Shown: in pieces, positions 1 through 11,939 of the stretch
Layout: each line of letters begins with the position of its first letter
How positions within the stretch are numbered: position 1 is the first letter of the stretch
NCBI GenBank assembly: GCA_027919835.1
Contig: JANVFP010000045.1
Span: forward strand, 62,001-126,000
Source of the DNA: Lentinula raphanica
Lineage: Eukaryota; Basidiomycota; Agaricomycetes; Agaricales; Omphalotaceae
DNA length: 64,000 nucleotides
Direction: 5' to 3'
Notes under the pieces: generated by a model
What the model was told of the DNA's origin: nothing
Database searches by the model: none
What the model saw: the letters and a program-made list of their open reading frames with translations, nothing else
Program-made: the position numbers and the translations under genes

Positions 1-3000
1 ATCATCACAGTTGGCTTCATTGATAGCACAAGTATTGGCTGCCTAGCCTCCGACGTCGTTCTTTACCTTTCACTCATTTTCATCATCGGTGTCGTAGCAA
101 TCCGGTTTGGGATGGCTTTACTCTTCTCCTGGTTCTACTCGTGGAGGATCGGAAATTTCCCTAGAGAAACCTATGAACAAAGAATGCAGCGCTCAGAGCA
201 GATCGAGAACTGGACGAACGATATTTACCGACCCGCACCTAGTGAATACCGGCCGAACGTTTCCAAGGGTGGTTTGAAGCTTGGCAAAGCTAGGAAGTCG
301 TTCTTGCCTAGCACCTCTCGGTTCACACCATCGGATAACTTGCTCAAGGGTGGTAGGCCATCGACTGCTTATGGCATGCTTGATTCTTCTTCGACAAAAG
401 GTTGGAAGAATTCGGTCTATGCGCCCTCGATACACAAGAAAGGCACTCCTCCTGACTCGCCCGGGTACAGACAGTCCAAGAGCTTTACGTCCATCAACGA
501 TGGATTCGCTCGAGGTAGCTTTGTCGACAGCCCTTGCCCCTTCCCACTCAACAATGTCGTACCCCAACCTCCTCCCGACTACGAACCCTTCAATTTCCCT
601 CTCGCACATACCATCGCCCTGGTCACGGCTTACTCAGAGTCTGTCGAAGGTCTCCGAACCACGTTGGACTCTCTGGCGACGACCGACTATCCCAACAGTC
701 ACAAGTTCATCCTGGTCATCGCTGATGGTATGGTCAAGGGTGCCGGGAACGACATGACCACTCCGGATATCTGTTTGACGATGATGACGGATTTCATCAT
801 ACCACCTCAGGAAGTCGAACCACACTCGTATGTTGCCATCGCTGACGGTCACAAGAGACACAACATGGCCAAAGTCTACGCTGGGTTCTACAAATACGAC
901 GATGCCACCACCGAGAGGTCGAAGCAGCAACGTGTTCCGATAGTCCTCGTTGCCAAATGTGGTAACCCACTTGAAGCGAACGACGCGAAACCCGGAAACA
1001 GAGGGAAGCGTGATAGTCAGATTGTTCTCATGGCGTTCTTACAGAAAGTCATGTTTGATGAGCGGATGACGACGTTCGAGTACGAATTCTTCAACTCGAT
1101 CTGGCGAGTGACAGGAGTCAGTCCGGATCGATACGAACTCGTTCTTTGTGTCGATGCGGACACTAAGGTGTTCCCTGATTCGTTGACGAGGATGGTTAGT
1201 TGCATGGTACACGATGAAGAGATTATGGGTTTGTGTGGAGAAACGAAGATTGCGAACAAGGCAGAAACTTGGGTGACGATGATGCAAGGTGTGTATCCTT
1301 ATCATTTTTTTTTTTGAAGCATGGGCTCAGTCGGAAATTATGCAGTGTTCGAGTACTATATCTCTCACCATATGACCAAAGCTTTCGAGTCCATGTTCGG
1401 AGGTGTAACCTGTCTACCTGGTTGCTTCAGTATGTATAGGATCAAAGCACCCAAAGGTGATTCGGGCTACTGGGTTCCAGTTTTAGCCAATCCCGATATC
1501 GTCGAGCACTATTCCGAAAACGTAGTCGACACCCTTCACAAGAAGAATCTCTTGCTGCTTGGAGAGGATCGTTATCTAACGACACTACTACTCAAGACAT
1601 TCCCCAAGCGGAAGAACATCTTCTGTCCTCAAGCCGTCTGTAAAACCGTCGTTCCCGATACTTTCCGTGTCCTTCTTTCACAGCGTCGTCGATGGATCAA
1701 CTCGACTGTGCACAATCTGGCGGAACTGATCTTGGTTCGAGATCTGTGTGGGACGTTCTGTTTCTCCATGCAGTTCATCGTTGGCATGGACTTGGCTGGT
1801 ACATTGGTCTTACCTGCAGCTATCAGTTTCACGTTATACCTCATCATCGAGTCTATCGTTCCCAACCACGCCAACACCACGATTCCTCTAATCCTACTCG
1901 CCATCATTCTCGGTCTTCCTGGTCTGCTCATCGTCGTCACCTCTCGCAAAATTGCCTACGTAGGATGGATGCTGGTGTATCTCATTACCTTACCACTTTG
2001 GAACGGTCTCCTTCCGGCTTATGCGTTCTGGCACTTTGATGACTTCTCATGGGGTCAGACGCGTATGGTTTCGGGCGACAAGGGTGGTAATCATGGTGAC
2101 AAAGAGGGAGAGTTTGATTCGACTCATATCGTCATGAAGAAGTGGGCTGAGTTTGAACGTGAACGTCGATGGAAGAGTGGTACTCAGTCAAGGGATTCAA
2201 CTTTCTATGAAAAGAAGTGCGTGGTGTTTTTGCATATTCTCTGGCTTTGATGATCTTATGTGTCCTAGGGCCGACAGTAATCGTTATTCTCTTGTGACGG
2301 ACTCGGACACCTTCCATCCACCTTCCAACAATGGGTTCGATTCAAGTACCATCGAGTCATCCTCTTATGCTAGTCCGCGTCAAAGACATGACAGCAACAC
2401 GCTCTTGATGCTTCCTGCTCCTTTATCAGTCAATCGTCAACCTCCTCCACCCATGGCTTCATCTTCATCCTCATCTGTCAACGGCGCGCGGTCCAGTGAC
2501 GAACATCAGTTTACAGATACTTCGAGCTCCAACCTTCGTCTAGTCCCTAGCTTCCAATCTCAGTCTGATCAACAGCATCTCACCGATTACGATGCGGCAC
2601 CCCCAGGAGTTGCATCTCCATCACGCTATTCATCTTCCCCTGCTCGGTCAATGGAATCACCACAACCTCGCGCGAACAATTTCAGGAGTCCCACTGGCTT
2701 TAGCGATGTGTCTAATCCATTCTCGACGACATCACCAGTCTCATCAGAGCATGCTTATACAGCTGAACCTGATGAAATGACATCTCCTGTTTCTCCTCAA
2801 GGTAGACCTAGTGGACGAAATGGTGGGGTACGGTTAACGGATGGTGGGCCTGTTCCAGGACCGGAAGGAGTACGACGAGTGGCAAGGCAAACAGGTCGAC
2901 GACCGCAATCGCAGAATAGATATTCAAGAAATTCGACAGCGTTCAGTTTGCCTCCTGGAGCTGCGCCTCCTCAACCGAATTATGGTGGTTCCACTGGTTT

Positions 3001-3007
3001 CAGTTAA
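1..3007 (+). CDS. CHS: Chitin synthase, class IV-like, 5' end outside window
   Basis: Membrane glycosyltransferase that polymerises N-acetylglucosamine from UDP-GlcNAc into cell-wall chitin. The reading frame is open from base 1, so the N-terminus is missing; 965 residues are in the window. Exons are 1-1288, 1346-2216 and 2269-3007; both introns (57 and 52 nt) restore frame exactly. Seen in order: a hydrophobic stretch (bases 60-140), the donor-binding region with IADGM near 720, DADTK at 1153-1167, LGEDRYL near 1561-1578 and the QRRRW product-channel motif at 1681-1695, then three or more membrane segments (about 1750-2040). Exon 3 is a Ser/Pro-rich cytoplasmic-type tail with no fold I recognise. 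The sequence around IDS..GC.ASDVVLY and the [12 protein letters not shown] block fit the class IV (Chs3-like) group. Class assignment is from memory of the family; the enzyme identity is secure. Confidence 0.95.
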
Positions 3008-3753
3008 TGACATGAACCCACAGACACACTAGGATGATTTCTCCCCCTTCTTTTGCATTGCAAGCACCCTCCATGTCAAGTTTCCATTAGCTCAAACTCA
3101 AACAATTTAGTACTAGTATCTCCTGTTTTTAGCTTCTGCTATAGTGGACTATAGACTCGATTATCTTTTTTGTTTTCGACATCCTTTGATTTATGTTATG
3201 ATCATTCCGCTTTTCTCTTTCACTCCCGTCCTCCTCGACAATTCCATGACATTTCAAACAGTGTATGCCTCGAATACTGAACTTGGAATTTCGGAACTTG
3301 GTACACTTTCTTTTGGCTTTCTTCCGATGGAACTCTTGAGTTATTTTGATTCACAATGCTTCACGATAATTGATACCTGGCCGTCCTCTCATCTCGGTTT
3401 CTTATTCATTTACCGTATATTGTAATGCCCTCAATGAAATGTACTGTCAAGTTATAGAGCATCATCATGGTGACTCGAGGGACAGGATGGCATTGAGTTT
3501 AGTGAACTGAGAGATGATTACTGCTATTACTATGTACGTCTATGTCATAGTTCCAGATGCTACCATTCCAGTGTCCAACTGCCTCGTCGCGCAGGTCCAG
3601 GTTTACTTCTTGTTGTAGCAAACAGCAGATTTGTTGGCATCCGTCCTATCGTCAACGGCGACCATGTCAGTGTTATTTGAGTTTGAATCGAGCGCTTATT
3701 TTGGCGCCAAATGAACCTCGACTCTTCTTTGTCAATCTTTCTCAACATCAACC

Positions 3754-5254
3754 ATGTCCAATCACTTTCTTCAACTCGAACCTAATCAAGCACCTGTACC
3801 AACCTCGGTTTTCCCCAATGTTGCCGACGGAGTCTACCAAGGACCTTTCGCAGATGGCTGGGAGATAGGACGTTTTAGTGTTTGTCCACACACCTGTCCC
3901 CACCCTACCATCCGTCGTGTTAGCACCACCTTCCGAAAGGTCTACATCTGGCCAACAAACTCCGGTGGCCGCTCCTTTGATCATGTTAGAAATGCAAAAT
4001 TACACTCCCACTGCACGAGCGACTGTCCTGGCTTTGGAAAATTGTCAACTGGCAAGAAAGGAAAGGATCTATCTGCACCCGTAGCTGGACGTCGATTGGC
4101 TTCACTGGCCGAAACAGCTCGCGGTGTCATTGAATGGAGTCTAATCTATCACAACCATAGGGATGATCTGAATACTAAAGAACGGGAATGGGTGAGAAAT
4201 GTCGAGTTAGGAAAAGAGCTGCAAAATCCTCAACTCCGAGCACTCTGGAATGCTGCTCCATCGCTCCCTACCCTCTTTCCATCCGATTACTCCAACTTTG
4301 GCATTGGACCTGATCCTAAGCATCTCCAATTTCAGGATATCCCCACTCATATTTCACAAGCGATGAGGGATTTTGACTATAACGCTGCAATCAAAGGAGA
4401 ACCTGCCATGCCTGGATCTTTGATTCCAGGTCCAGGTCCAGTTCTATGTGGATATAATGGCGTAGGTGAGTATTCTGACCAGCTGTGCGAAACCTCTTAC
4501 AATAATGATCTATTTTCTATCCTCCATAGGCGCTCCTTCCCCCCAACCCCTCGAGCATTCATCATCCGTGACCACTCCTGTCTCTAGCCATCCTCTACAG
4601 GTACCTCAGGTACATCCTTCTTCTTCTTCGCGCAAAGTTGTACTTGGTGACCAATCTCACACATCTGACGGCACACCTGGTGCGGGTCCGAGTACAACTC
4701 AATTTGCCGCCAGTTCCTCTCAATCTGTTCTCGGTGCACCCGCGTCATCTTCTCCCCCTGATCATGAACCTGTGACTGCTGGGCCATCGCACGCTTTTGA
4801 GGACACACCTGGTTCGGGTCCAAGGAGAACTCCCCACCATGTTCGGGCACCGACCCGCAATACACCCAGTGCAGGTCGAGGTAGACCTCACTATGCCTCT
4901 GGACCTTCTCGGTCTGTTCACATTCACTGTTCGTCAAGTTCACCTCCTTACCCTAAGCGTAAACCTGTTGCTTCTTCCGAAGTAACTAAACATGAACCTC
5001 ACGTTTGTTCTAAGCCATCTCTACGCGAACGAAGTCCAGAATCATTGACGCTACCCCCAAAAGTACGCATTGTAAGCCATCGATGGAAACCACGAAGTTC
5101 TAACCGCTCTTTGAGAATAACCCCTGGTTTCTCTCGGGCTGAAGATACTCAGGATGATGATGCTCAGATTGGGGACGCTCAGGTTGGAGATGCTCAGGCT
5201 TATGATGCTCAGGCTCACGATGCTCAGGTTGGGGATACTCAAGCCTCAGGCTGA
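3754..5254 (+). CDS. Unknown Ser/Pro-rich protein with Asp-Ala-Gln repeats
   Basis: I do not recognise this gene. Simplest model: ATG at 3754, one 64-nt intron 4466-4529 (GTGAG..CATAG, frame kept), stop at 5254, 478 residues. The middle (bases 4090-4460) looks folded; the second exon is low complexity, rich in Ser, Pro, Thr and His. It ends in six imperfect 15-bp units giving Asp-Ala-Gln every five residues (5157-5240). Odd point: between about 3880 and 4080 the +1 frame reads more like protein than the frame used. A 46-nt intron 3878-3923 (GTGTTT..TTAG) would enter that frame, but no good intron returns from it, so either the exon model is incomplete or there is a frameshift. Function unknown. 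Confidence 0.55.
5157..5240 (+). repeat. Six-unit 15-bp coding repeat
   Basis: Units of the form GATGCTCAG plus six variable bases are repeated in frame, encoding Asp-Ala-Gln followed by two variable residues. The units differ only in the variable positions and a few third-base changes, as expected from recent slippage expansion inside the coding region. Confidence 0.8.
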
Positions 5255-5403
5255 CGTACTTCAACAGCGTGTTATACAAGAGCCTTCACACTCAGCATGA
5301 TGCTCTCCAACCGTTTCGTACACCGGCTGTTTGAGATTTAGAAGGTCGACTCGAGGATGGGATAATCGCTTATGCATTCATCGAAAACATTGTATGAGGA
5401 ATG

Positions 5404-7180
5404 CTAATGAACAACGATGATGATGATCTGGCAAAACACTCTCATATCATTGAAGCTCTTCAACTTCATCTCGATAACCAAAGGAAGACTCAGACCTTCA
5501 CCCTCCCCGGGCGAGATCGTAGGATATATCTTGAACGTGACGACTGACTGGCCTAATTTCAACGTCTTCCAAGAGTCTGAACCAGAACTTTGTCAAGCAT
5601 CGCACAAGGAAGGTCTGCATCAAGGAGATTTTGCAAGGTTCTCAGTCGAATGAGTGTCAGGAGCAACTTGTTGGGAGTGAAGACTCACGAGAAACGCCAG
5701 CTAGGAGGAGATACATAAGAACATTGAATGGGTCAGTGGAGCATCTGGAGATGTACTCACCCGACACAGACGCGAGGTCCGCCAATGAAAGATGATCTTC
5801 GAGAAAGATCAATTCATGATACGATAGACCGAAGCAGGTAGTTGGCACGCACAGATTTGCATACGGGCCAAGGCCCACTGGAATATTACTCGATTCTTGT
5901 TCAGTCTCAGGACTTTCTTTTGCAAGCCCGCTCAAAGGATTGAACGAGCCAGCGTCTTTGCCCCAGATCGAACGCGTTCTGAGCGCGTGAGATGACATAT
6001 TGAGTCCATCTTTGCAAATCCGGAGAAGTTGTAGTACTCACATAAGTATTGTACGCAGCCAGATTGTAGTGGAACCTGGTCCCTTTTTTTACAAATATTT
6101 ACTCGATCTCATCTTACTTATTTTTCAGAGGGATCAGTTTCGCAAGAGGAATATGCATCTCTTCGAGTATGATTCGGTTGACAGTTGGGACACCAGGATA
6201 GAAGCGGAGTGTTTCCTATGGATACCAAGGCTGTGATCGACAGATGAAGTTCGTAGCAGTCACGAAAGAACGACTTACCTTGATATGAGCATTCAAACAT
6301 GCAAGACTATCCAGCTTCACACTTAAAACAACCTCCTCTGTATCCGCGAGACAATCTTGTAAACCGACGATTTCCTCCCTGACGAGTTCTTGCCAGACCG
6401 GATTCGAGGCTAGTGAAAAATTAGCACGAAACGGTCCAGAATCATTCATCAGGCTTCGAACCCTTGGAAAGCGAACTTGTGAAAGTGACTTACCGTGTCT
6501 ATGCCTTTCTTGAAAGTCCCGACGCGCTTCCGGAATGCAGGATCCATGATCCCTCGAAGCCTTCAATGACGAGGACCTATATCATTTTCGTCCTTCAGTC
6601 AAACTTGAAGTTCCTCGCGGCATAAGAGTCGTCACAGACGAGACCCACAAACCTATTTCTGAAAAGACAGCCCCCGTTCCATTGATCAGATTCGAGCTCA
6701 GTGCATCCAGAGAAGGTCGAAAGAATTTGTATGGGTTCTGGAAGAAGAACTTGAGAGCAGATGGATCGGAGACGACCAAACGGGTTTCCTAGATCAACAA
6801 AAATTAGTGTCAATTGGGAACGGAAGAGAACGGGGGGGAAAGTTCAAAAAGTGACTCGACTCCCAAACAACCTCGAACAGTATACGCTCCTCCATAGGTA
6901 TCATGCCAGTCTACGAGTGCACGAAAAGCAAGCTGGTTCTGAACGCAATGATATTGCCTATGATGAATGACCGTCGGTCAATCTCGATAATCGTTGAATA
7001 AGAGCGGGAAGCCTCGGAGAGCTCTGAGGCCTTTTCTTACCAAAAGTTATGAACGACATGGCAGACCTTGGATCAGCTTAGAGAGCTTTCGACGATGACG
7101 AAGGCTGTAGACTCGGCTCGAAGGATGTACCCGCTCACGAGCAAGAGAGCAGATAGAGTGAAGATTTTGAGATATTCCAT
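5404..7180 (-). pseudogene. Cytochrome P450 relic
   Basis: Haem-thiolate monooxygenase remains, read on the minus strand. Recognisable pieces in order: a hydrophobic N-terminal anchor starting at ATG 7180; a KLIQGLP..FITFGN segment; WHDTYGGAYTVRG near 6900; VVSDPSALKFFFQNPYKF near 6730; RLRGIMDPAF (helix C region) near 6545; the K-helix ETLRFYPG (ExxR) near 6225; PVGLGPYANL near 5870; and the haem loop FIGGPRVCVG near 5770 with its cysteine. Breaks: a stop TAG with a frame change before WHDTY, a TGA at 6563-6565 where His-Arg-Arg is expected, and loss of roughly 200 residues (including the I-helix) between the PAF and ASNP segments. Splice sites between pieces are largely intact, so this is a fairly young loss. 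The 3' end (about 5404) is approximate. Confidence 0.75.
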
Positions 7181-7599
7181 CCAGGCTATTGAGAAGTTGG
7201 GTCTAACAGAATCTAAGGAAGTAACTGTCGAGTTGATTTGTTATAGAAAATTGCAAACTCACCAAGACTTACCAGTTGGCGAAACATATCGATCCCTCAG
7301 TCCCTGCATGTGGCGAGAATCAAGATAGTGATACAGAATCAGAGTGTTACTATGCACACAGCATTGATTTATGTAGATGCGATGTAGATGAGTGTAGATG
7401 CGTCGGATCGACTCTACTCATCAGAGAGTCAGTGGCCACTGCTGGCCACTGACATTCACGTACTTACCTATTACACTCTCTTCTCTAAAATTGGGCTTCT
7501 CTTGCCCGTTGGTCGTCTTCACGCTTACAATGAATGCTGCATATATCTGGCCGTAGATGGAACTTCTGAACGCGTAATTGCGAGAAATGGGATGATAAT

Positions 7600-8219
7600 G
7601 GTTAACCATGTGAAAAAATCCGCTCGAGCGCTAAACTGGTTCCATCACTCACCGCCTCTCACCGCCTTCGCTTACTTCGAACCCAAAGGAAAGATTTATG
7701 GAGAAAATAATCCCCCAACTCTTCCCTCATCAACGATCTTACACGCCGCCAAACAGCAATTACCAAAGTTTGAAAGTTTCCCAAAACCCCGAAAAATTTT
7801 GTTCAACGCTGGTTCGGTATGTAGGCAATCCTAATCTTCATTTTGAACCTAGAGTCACCGCGTAAACAATCTCTCCTCTCATAGTTGACAATAGCTGGAT
7901 TACCTTCTGTATCCCTCTCTTGTTGGTCAAAACTGCTGCCTCTGCCTCGACTGGTAAGTGTGCCTCACATAGATCAGTCTTAAGCCGCTCTTGACCGTGC
8001 AATTTGTATGTAGGTCGCTAACTCCTAGTCGTATTCCTTGCACATACCCATTGTCTCCATTATCGACACATTTCATATCCTTCCTGTTCCTCCCAGGCTC
8101 CAATCGTCCCTTATCATTCCACCGGACATACCTCATATCACGCTCCCTCTATCTGTCGAAGACCCCTCCCAAAACTCCCACATTCATCATCTCATCCCGT
8201 CGCTCCTCGTCATTCAGAA
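7600..8219 (+). promoter_or_regulatory. Family-type promoter and two-intron 5' leader (copy for 8220 gene)
   Basis: Upstream region shared with the other family members and very similar to 32740-33339. It contains CACCGCC-type repeats (about 7655-7675), then the block CAACGCTGGTTCG followed by GTATGT at 7817. The layout reads as a leader exon ending at 7816, intron 7817-7884, exon starting TTGACAAT with a TTGGTCAAAAC block, a second intron 7955-8013 (GTAAGT..TGTAG), then the exon that carries the start codon. Intron roles are inferred from splice consensus and conservation among copies. Confidence 0.6.
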
Positions 8220-9860
8220 ATGCGCTTTCGTGTCGTGTGCTTCCTTTCTGCCGCTGTCCTTTTCTGTGTAGTCTCTGTGGCTGCAATTCCCTTGCCTGCG
8301 ACGAGTCCTATGCCACCTGCGACGAGTCCCCTGCTGCCGCCTGCCTCAAAGCCACAGAAGAAAAACTACAACCTTGGCATAGTTCGGATTGGGCTTCGGA
8401 CTGGTTTTGGTGAAAAAGATGATTGGTTGATGCTCACAGAAGGGCTGGAAAAAAGGAAGCAGGCAACCCCCTTGGTCTGCTTTTCTAGCTACTTTTGCAT
8501 CGGTTACGACAAGGTCGGCGGAGTCAACGTCGTTGAGATGAAAACCACTGATAAAAGGCGGTATTTTGTGGAATTGCCAGTGACTACCACTAACCTGTTT
8601 AGACAAGTATGGAAGGCCTATCGCGACTCCATGCAGAATGTTCGTCAACTCTTGGAGGAAAGTCAAAGGCCCCAAAGCGCATTGAACTCGGATACCTTCA
8701 TCCCTATCGTAGTCGAATCTGCCAGCCGACACATAATATCTGCAGACCTTCCTCACATTCCCAAAATCATCGACTATGTGCATGCGCTCAAAAAGCCTAA
8801 TGTCGTGGACGAAATTGCTTCCCTCGTGTCGAACGATCCAGTTTCACAGGACATTCCTCTGGATACTACAAATCTCGCGGAGCTGGGAACGTCAAAAGAC
8901 GGTGCCGTCAAGCTTTATGTCGGTTTTTTTCAAGGCACAGAGCCACTGTCGCTACGAAAACCCCTGGAAGAGAGAAAGAAGGCAGATCTCGCAGTCTGCT
9001 ACGCTAGTTACTTCTGCCTCTATTACGGCAAGGACAGCCAAGTCCACAGGGCTGACTTGAAAAAAGCGGGCAGGGGTTCACGTCCAGCCAGGGGGTTCTA
9101 TGTCGAATTGCCAGTCAGACTCTCCACCGTGTTCCGGAGAAAATATGACCAAGAAAAATACTTTAATACTATGATGAGCATTGATAGCCTCTTGATGGAA
9201 ACGAAGACAGACAGCAGCGATCTGAATCGGAAATCCTTCATCCCTATCACGATAAAATCTGTCCGCAACCTCCTCTTACCATGGCTATCACAGACACAAT
9301 TTGACAAGATTCTATTGCCCCATATCGATTTCATTTTGGACCAGCTCGTACCTTCTGATGCCAGGGAAAGCACTTCCTTTCACTCGAGCGAACCCACTGC
9401 GCAGAATATGGATGTGGATACTATGGGCTCCGAGTCGAACGATGCCTTGGAACGGCCTGATGCGGAGGCCATGGATGTGGATACTCCGAGCATGAGCACT
9501 CCCTTGCATGACCATAAATCTCCTGGCGATAGTTCCAAAGAATCCGGTCATGACTACAAGTCCGTAGGTCTGACCGCTCCCTTGCACGACCAGAATCCTC
9601 CTGGAAAAAGTGCACAAGAAAACCGTCTTGATCATGAGTCCGCAGGTCAGACCACTCCCTTGCACGAGTCTCCAGGCTCCAGCGTTCCCTTGCACGACCA
9701 GAATCCTCCCCACAATAGTGCAAAAGATGACCGCCATCGTTTGAACTTCATCATGGCTCACGAGTCCGCAGACCCGAGCGCTGCCTTGCGCGAGCAGAAC
9801 TCTCCTGTCAATCGTGCAAAAGATGGCCGTCATAATTTGGGTTTCATCATGAACAACTGA
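8220..9860 (+). CDS. Secreted family protein, two-core member
   Basis: Unknown family, 546 residues, intact. The start at 8220 opens a signal peptide (MRFRVVCFL..VVSVAA) like those of the neighbours. Two tandem copies of a core follow: residues about 55-190 and 240-390. Each has a GLRTGF/VGFF segment, a cysteine pair (VCFSSYFC and VCYASYFC), a YFVELPV/FYVELPV block and a FIPI.(V/I)(E/K)S block. The tail (from about 395) holds two QNMDVD/AMDVD acidic motifs and about five degenerate repeats built on LH(D/E)QNPP. No enzyme motif is visible. The closest relative in the window is the frameshifted copy at 33340. A secreted, possibly effector-like, role is inference from the signal peptide, lack of known domains and rapid turnover. 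Confidence 0.8.
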   Translation: MRFRVVCFLSAAVLFCVVSVAAIPLPATSPMPPATSPLLPPASKPQKKNYNLGIVRIGLRTGFGEKDDWLMLTEGLEKRKQATPLVCFSSYFCIGYDKVGGVNVVEMKTTDKRRYFVELPVTTTNLFRQVWKAYRDSMQNVRQLLEESQRPQSALNSDTFIPIVVESASRHIISADLPHIPKIIDYVHALKKPNVVDEIASLVSNDPVSQDIPLDTTNLAELGTSKDGAVKLYVGFFQGTEPLSLRKPLEERKKADLAVCYASYFCLYYGKDSQVHRADLKKAGRGSRPARGFYVELPVRLSTVFRRKYDQEKYFNTMMSIDSLLMETKTDSSDLNRKSFIPITIKSVRNLLLPWLSQTQFDKILLPHIDFILDQLVPSDARESTSFHSSEPTAQNMDVDTMGSESNDALERPDAEAMDVDTPSMSTPLHDHKSPGDSSKESGHDYKSVGLTAPLHDQNPPGKSAQENRLDHESAGQTTPLHESPGSSVPLHDQNPPHNSAKDDRHRLNFIMAHESADPSAALREQNSPVNRAKDGRHNLGFIMNN

Positions 9861-10140
9861 TCTGGGTTGTGAGATTACTCGTCGCACATACCTTACCTTT
9901 TTTTTATAGAGAGAGAAATGTATTAAGTTAGAAGTCTGTACTTATTCTATTCGTTGTGTAGATGACTGTTATGTACATATGCCTTGAATGAATGGTCCGT
10001 AGAGAATCACTTATCGACTGTAAGGACTCGACGTGCTTCTGGGATGTCGCAGGATCCATGAATTCTTGAAGCCGTCGACGGTCGATGATTAGGACATGCA
10101 TAACTTTTGTCCTTCAGTGTTCAACAACGTTCAATGTCAA

Positions 10141-10560
10141 CCTAGGCTAGTCCTTCCCAAGGTGTCTATCCACAGACGTCACTCGGAACCCAGAGCTTGA
10201 GGAGGTCAGATGAGACTCTGTCGTCATTGTAGCAAAAGTGCTCAAATGCGACGGTCCAGAAGACTTGAGGTAACTCTCCAACATGAGAAGCGATTCCAGC
10301 ATGTCGTGAAGTAGGAGTCCGGCGGTATGACAGTAACAGGAAGAGAGATCAAGAAATGTCGCAGACTGAGAAGAGAAGTTGTGTATCAGTATACTTATCC
10401 AAAATCTAGTAGGCGTTTCGTGCACTCCGGCGGATATCATGATCATGCTTATGGTGAAAGCGTTGTAAGCTTCGAGCGTTGAAGCAGACAAAGTTCCCGA
10501 ATGCACAAACATGAGTGTGGCTAGCAATATCAGGGCACGAGATAAGAGTCATGATTGTGG
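10141..10560 (-). pseudogene. Degenerate small secreted-type reading frame, copy 1
   Basis: On the minus strand a hydrophobic leader (LILLATLMFVHS) is followed by TLEAYNAFTISMIMI. The same order (LISLAALVFAH, then TYNAFTMSVI) occurs at 11940-12470, and 16 bases (TGGTGAAAGCGTTGTA on the plus strand) are identical in the two places. Reading frames then disagree, so at least one copy is broken or intron placement is unresolved. Function unknown. Confidence 0.35.
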
Positions 10561-10716
10561 AAGTTCTTGGACGTTGTTTGTTTAGGAAAAGGAGAGAGTA
10601 TTCACGCAGACGTCTCAACTCATGAGCCAGGTAAGCATGACAAAAGGTCAATTCAAAGAAACCAGCGCTACAGTTCCATGCACTGAAAAAGGCCTACTAC
10701 ATACTGACCATAAGCA

Positions 10717-11486
10717 TTAAGTACGGGACACCATCAATCCAGCTGGAAGATCCGCTACCTGACTTGGCTCTTTCACTTTCTCTCTCTGTGTGTGATATCG
10801 ATCGAAATTCTTTTCGCCGTTTTCATCTTCGGCCTCGATGAATCTGACGTCAGGATCGGAGGGCGACTTCTTGTGGGCTTCGTTATTCCAACGTTCTATG
10901 CCTCGAACTCTCCCCATCAATCTGACGACTGCATCCAGATTCCCAAGTGGACTTGGGTCGACCTGAGTCCCCTGTGGCATCTGGATGGGGCAGTGAATTG
11001 GTGCTTTGTCGAGCCAGTATGGATTTGAGCCGAGGAAATCGTTCTTCAGTTTGGCAGTGTCGAACTCGATTTTTCCTAGATAGATGTCCGAGTTGGGCTC
11101 GTAATTAGACCGGATTGGTTCCACATCCCAGCTGTCCGATCCTGCATGGAGACGTAGACCCTGGCTCGGGCCAAGTCCTATCCTCAAAATCTCGGTATAA
11201 ATAATCTTGTTGGGAAGCGTCGGAGTTGTCTCGTGTGGTGCTATGAGGCGTTTACCAAAGACTGGGACGGTGACAGGACCGTTCGGAGCTATCCAGCAAT
11301 AATTGTTGAGTATCAACAACCTCAGTGCCAAATCATCTGAGAATCAAACTCACGAGCACGTTGTTCAATCTGCTGCTCAGCTGGCAACTGGGCATCGACT
11401 GAAATCGGTACAGCCACAATCACAAGCACACTCGCAAGGAGGAGTATTACCACAGACTTGGTGTTGCGTACAATTGGGATACCCAT
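10717..11486 (-). CDS. Putative secreted or membrane-anchored protein, unknown
   Basis: Unrecognised protein of 234 residues. Exon 1 is 11486-11354 and exon 2 is 11288-10717, joined across a 65-nt intron (GTGAGT..GATAG) that keeps frame and gives QRAPPNGPV at the junction. The first 35 residues are a strong hydrophobic leader ending in SVDAQLP, consistent with a signal peptide. The body is soluble-looking with no cysteine-rich pattern or catalytic motif I recognise; the last 60 residues are very charged (EDENGEKNFDRYHTQREK). It lies within the secreted-family cluster but shares no sequence with it, and is flanked by the two degenerate paralogous fragments at 10.1-10.6 and 11.9-12.5 kb. Confidence 0.6.
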
Positions 11487-11939
11487 AAGCGATGAATAGA
11501 TAGCGAGGAAATAGGGACTGAGAGTAGCCAAAGCAATTTTCAGAACGATCGTTCGAGCGACTGGAGAACATTTGACTGACCAACGGGATGTATGTGGTAG
11601 CAAACAGGTTGCAGATCTTTTCAAGGGAATTTCTTCTTTTTGAACTGAACGGAAGTAACTGAGAAAACAGCTTAGGAATAAGACAAGTTTCGGACGGGCA
11701 AGAGAGGGGTTTGGGACGTACCGAACCAGCGCTACAACAGTCAAAAGAAGGGAGCGATTGAGTACTAGGGCAAATGTTCGTGGGGAACGGGGCGTTGAGA
11801 TAGTACTGAACTCTGATCGACTGTTCCTCCTTAATCTTAAATAGCGCTTCCATCTTTTGCTTACGTGGCAAGACGTGGCAGTAAGCACAGAATTAATCAA
11901 TTGGAGACCGACGGAATTGATAACAGAAGATTGAGTGAA

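Noticed and set aside
193..1305. Minus-strand frames across the chitin synthase
   Set aside because: Shadows of the plus-strand coding exon, without family similarity.
3144..3425. Small gene after the chitin synthase
   Set aside because: AT-rich 3' flanking DNA; the translation is hydrophobic low complexity with no support.
7428..7453. Dyad TCAGTGGCCA-CTGC-TGGCCACTGA as a regulatory site
   Set aside because: A perfect 10-bp dyad, but it is absent from the other family promoters and no role is indicated.
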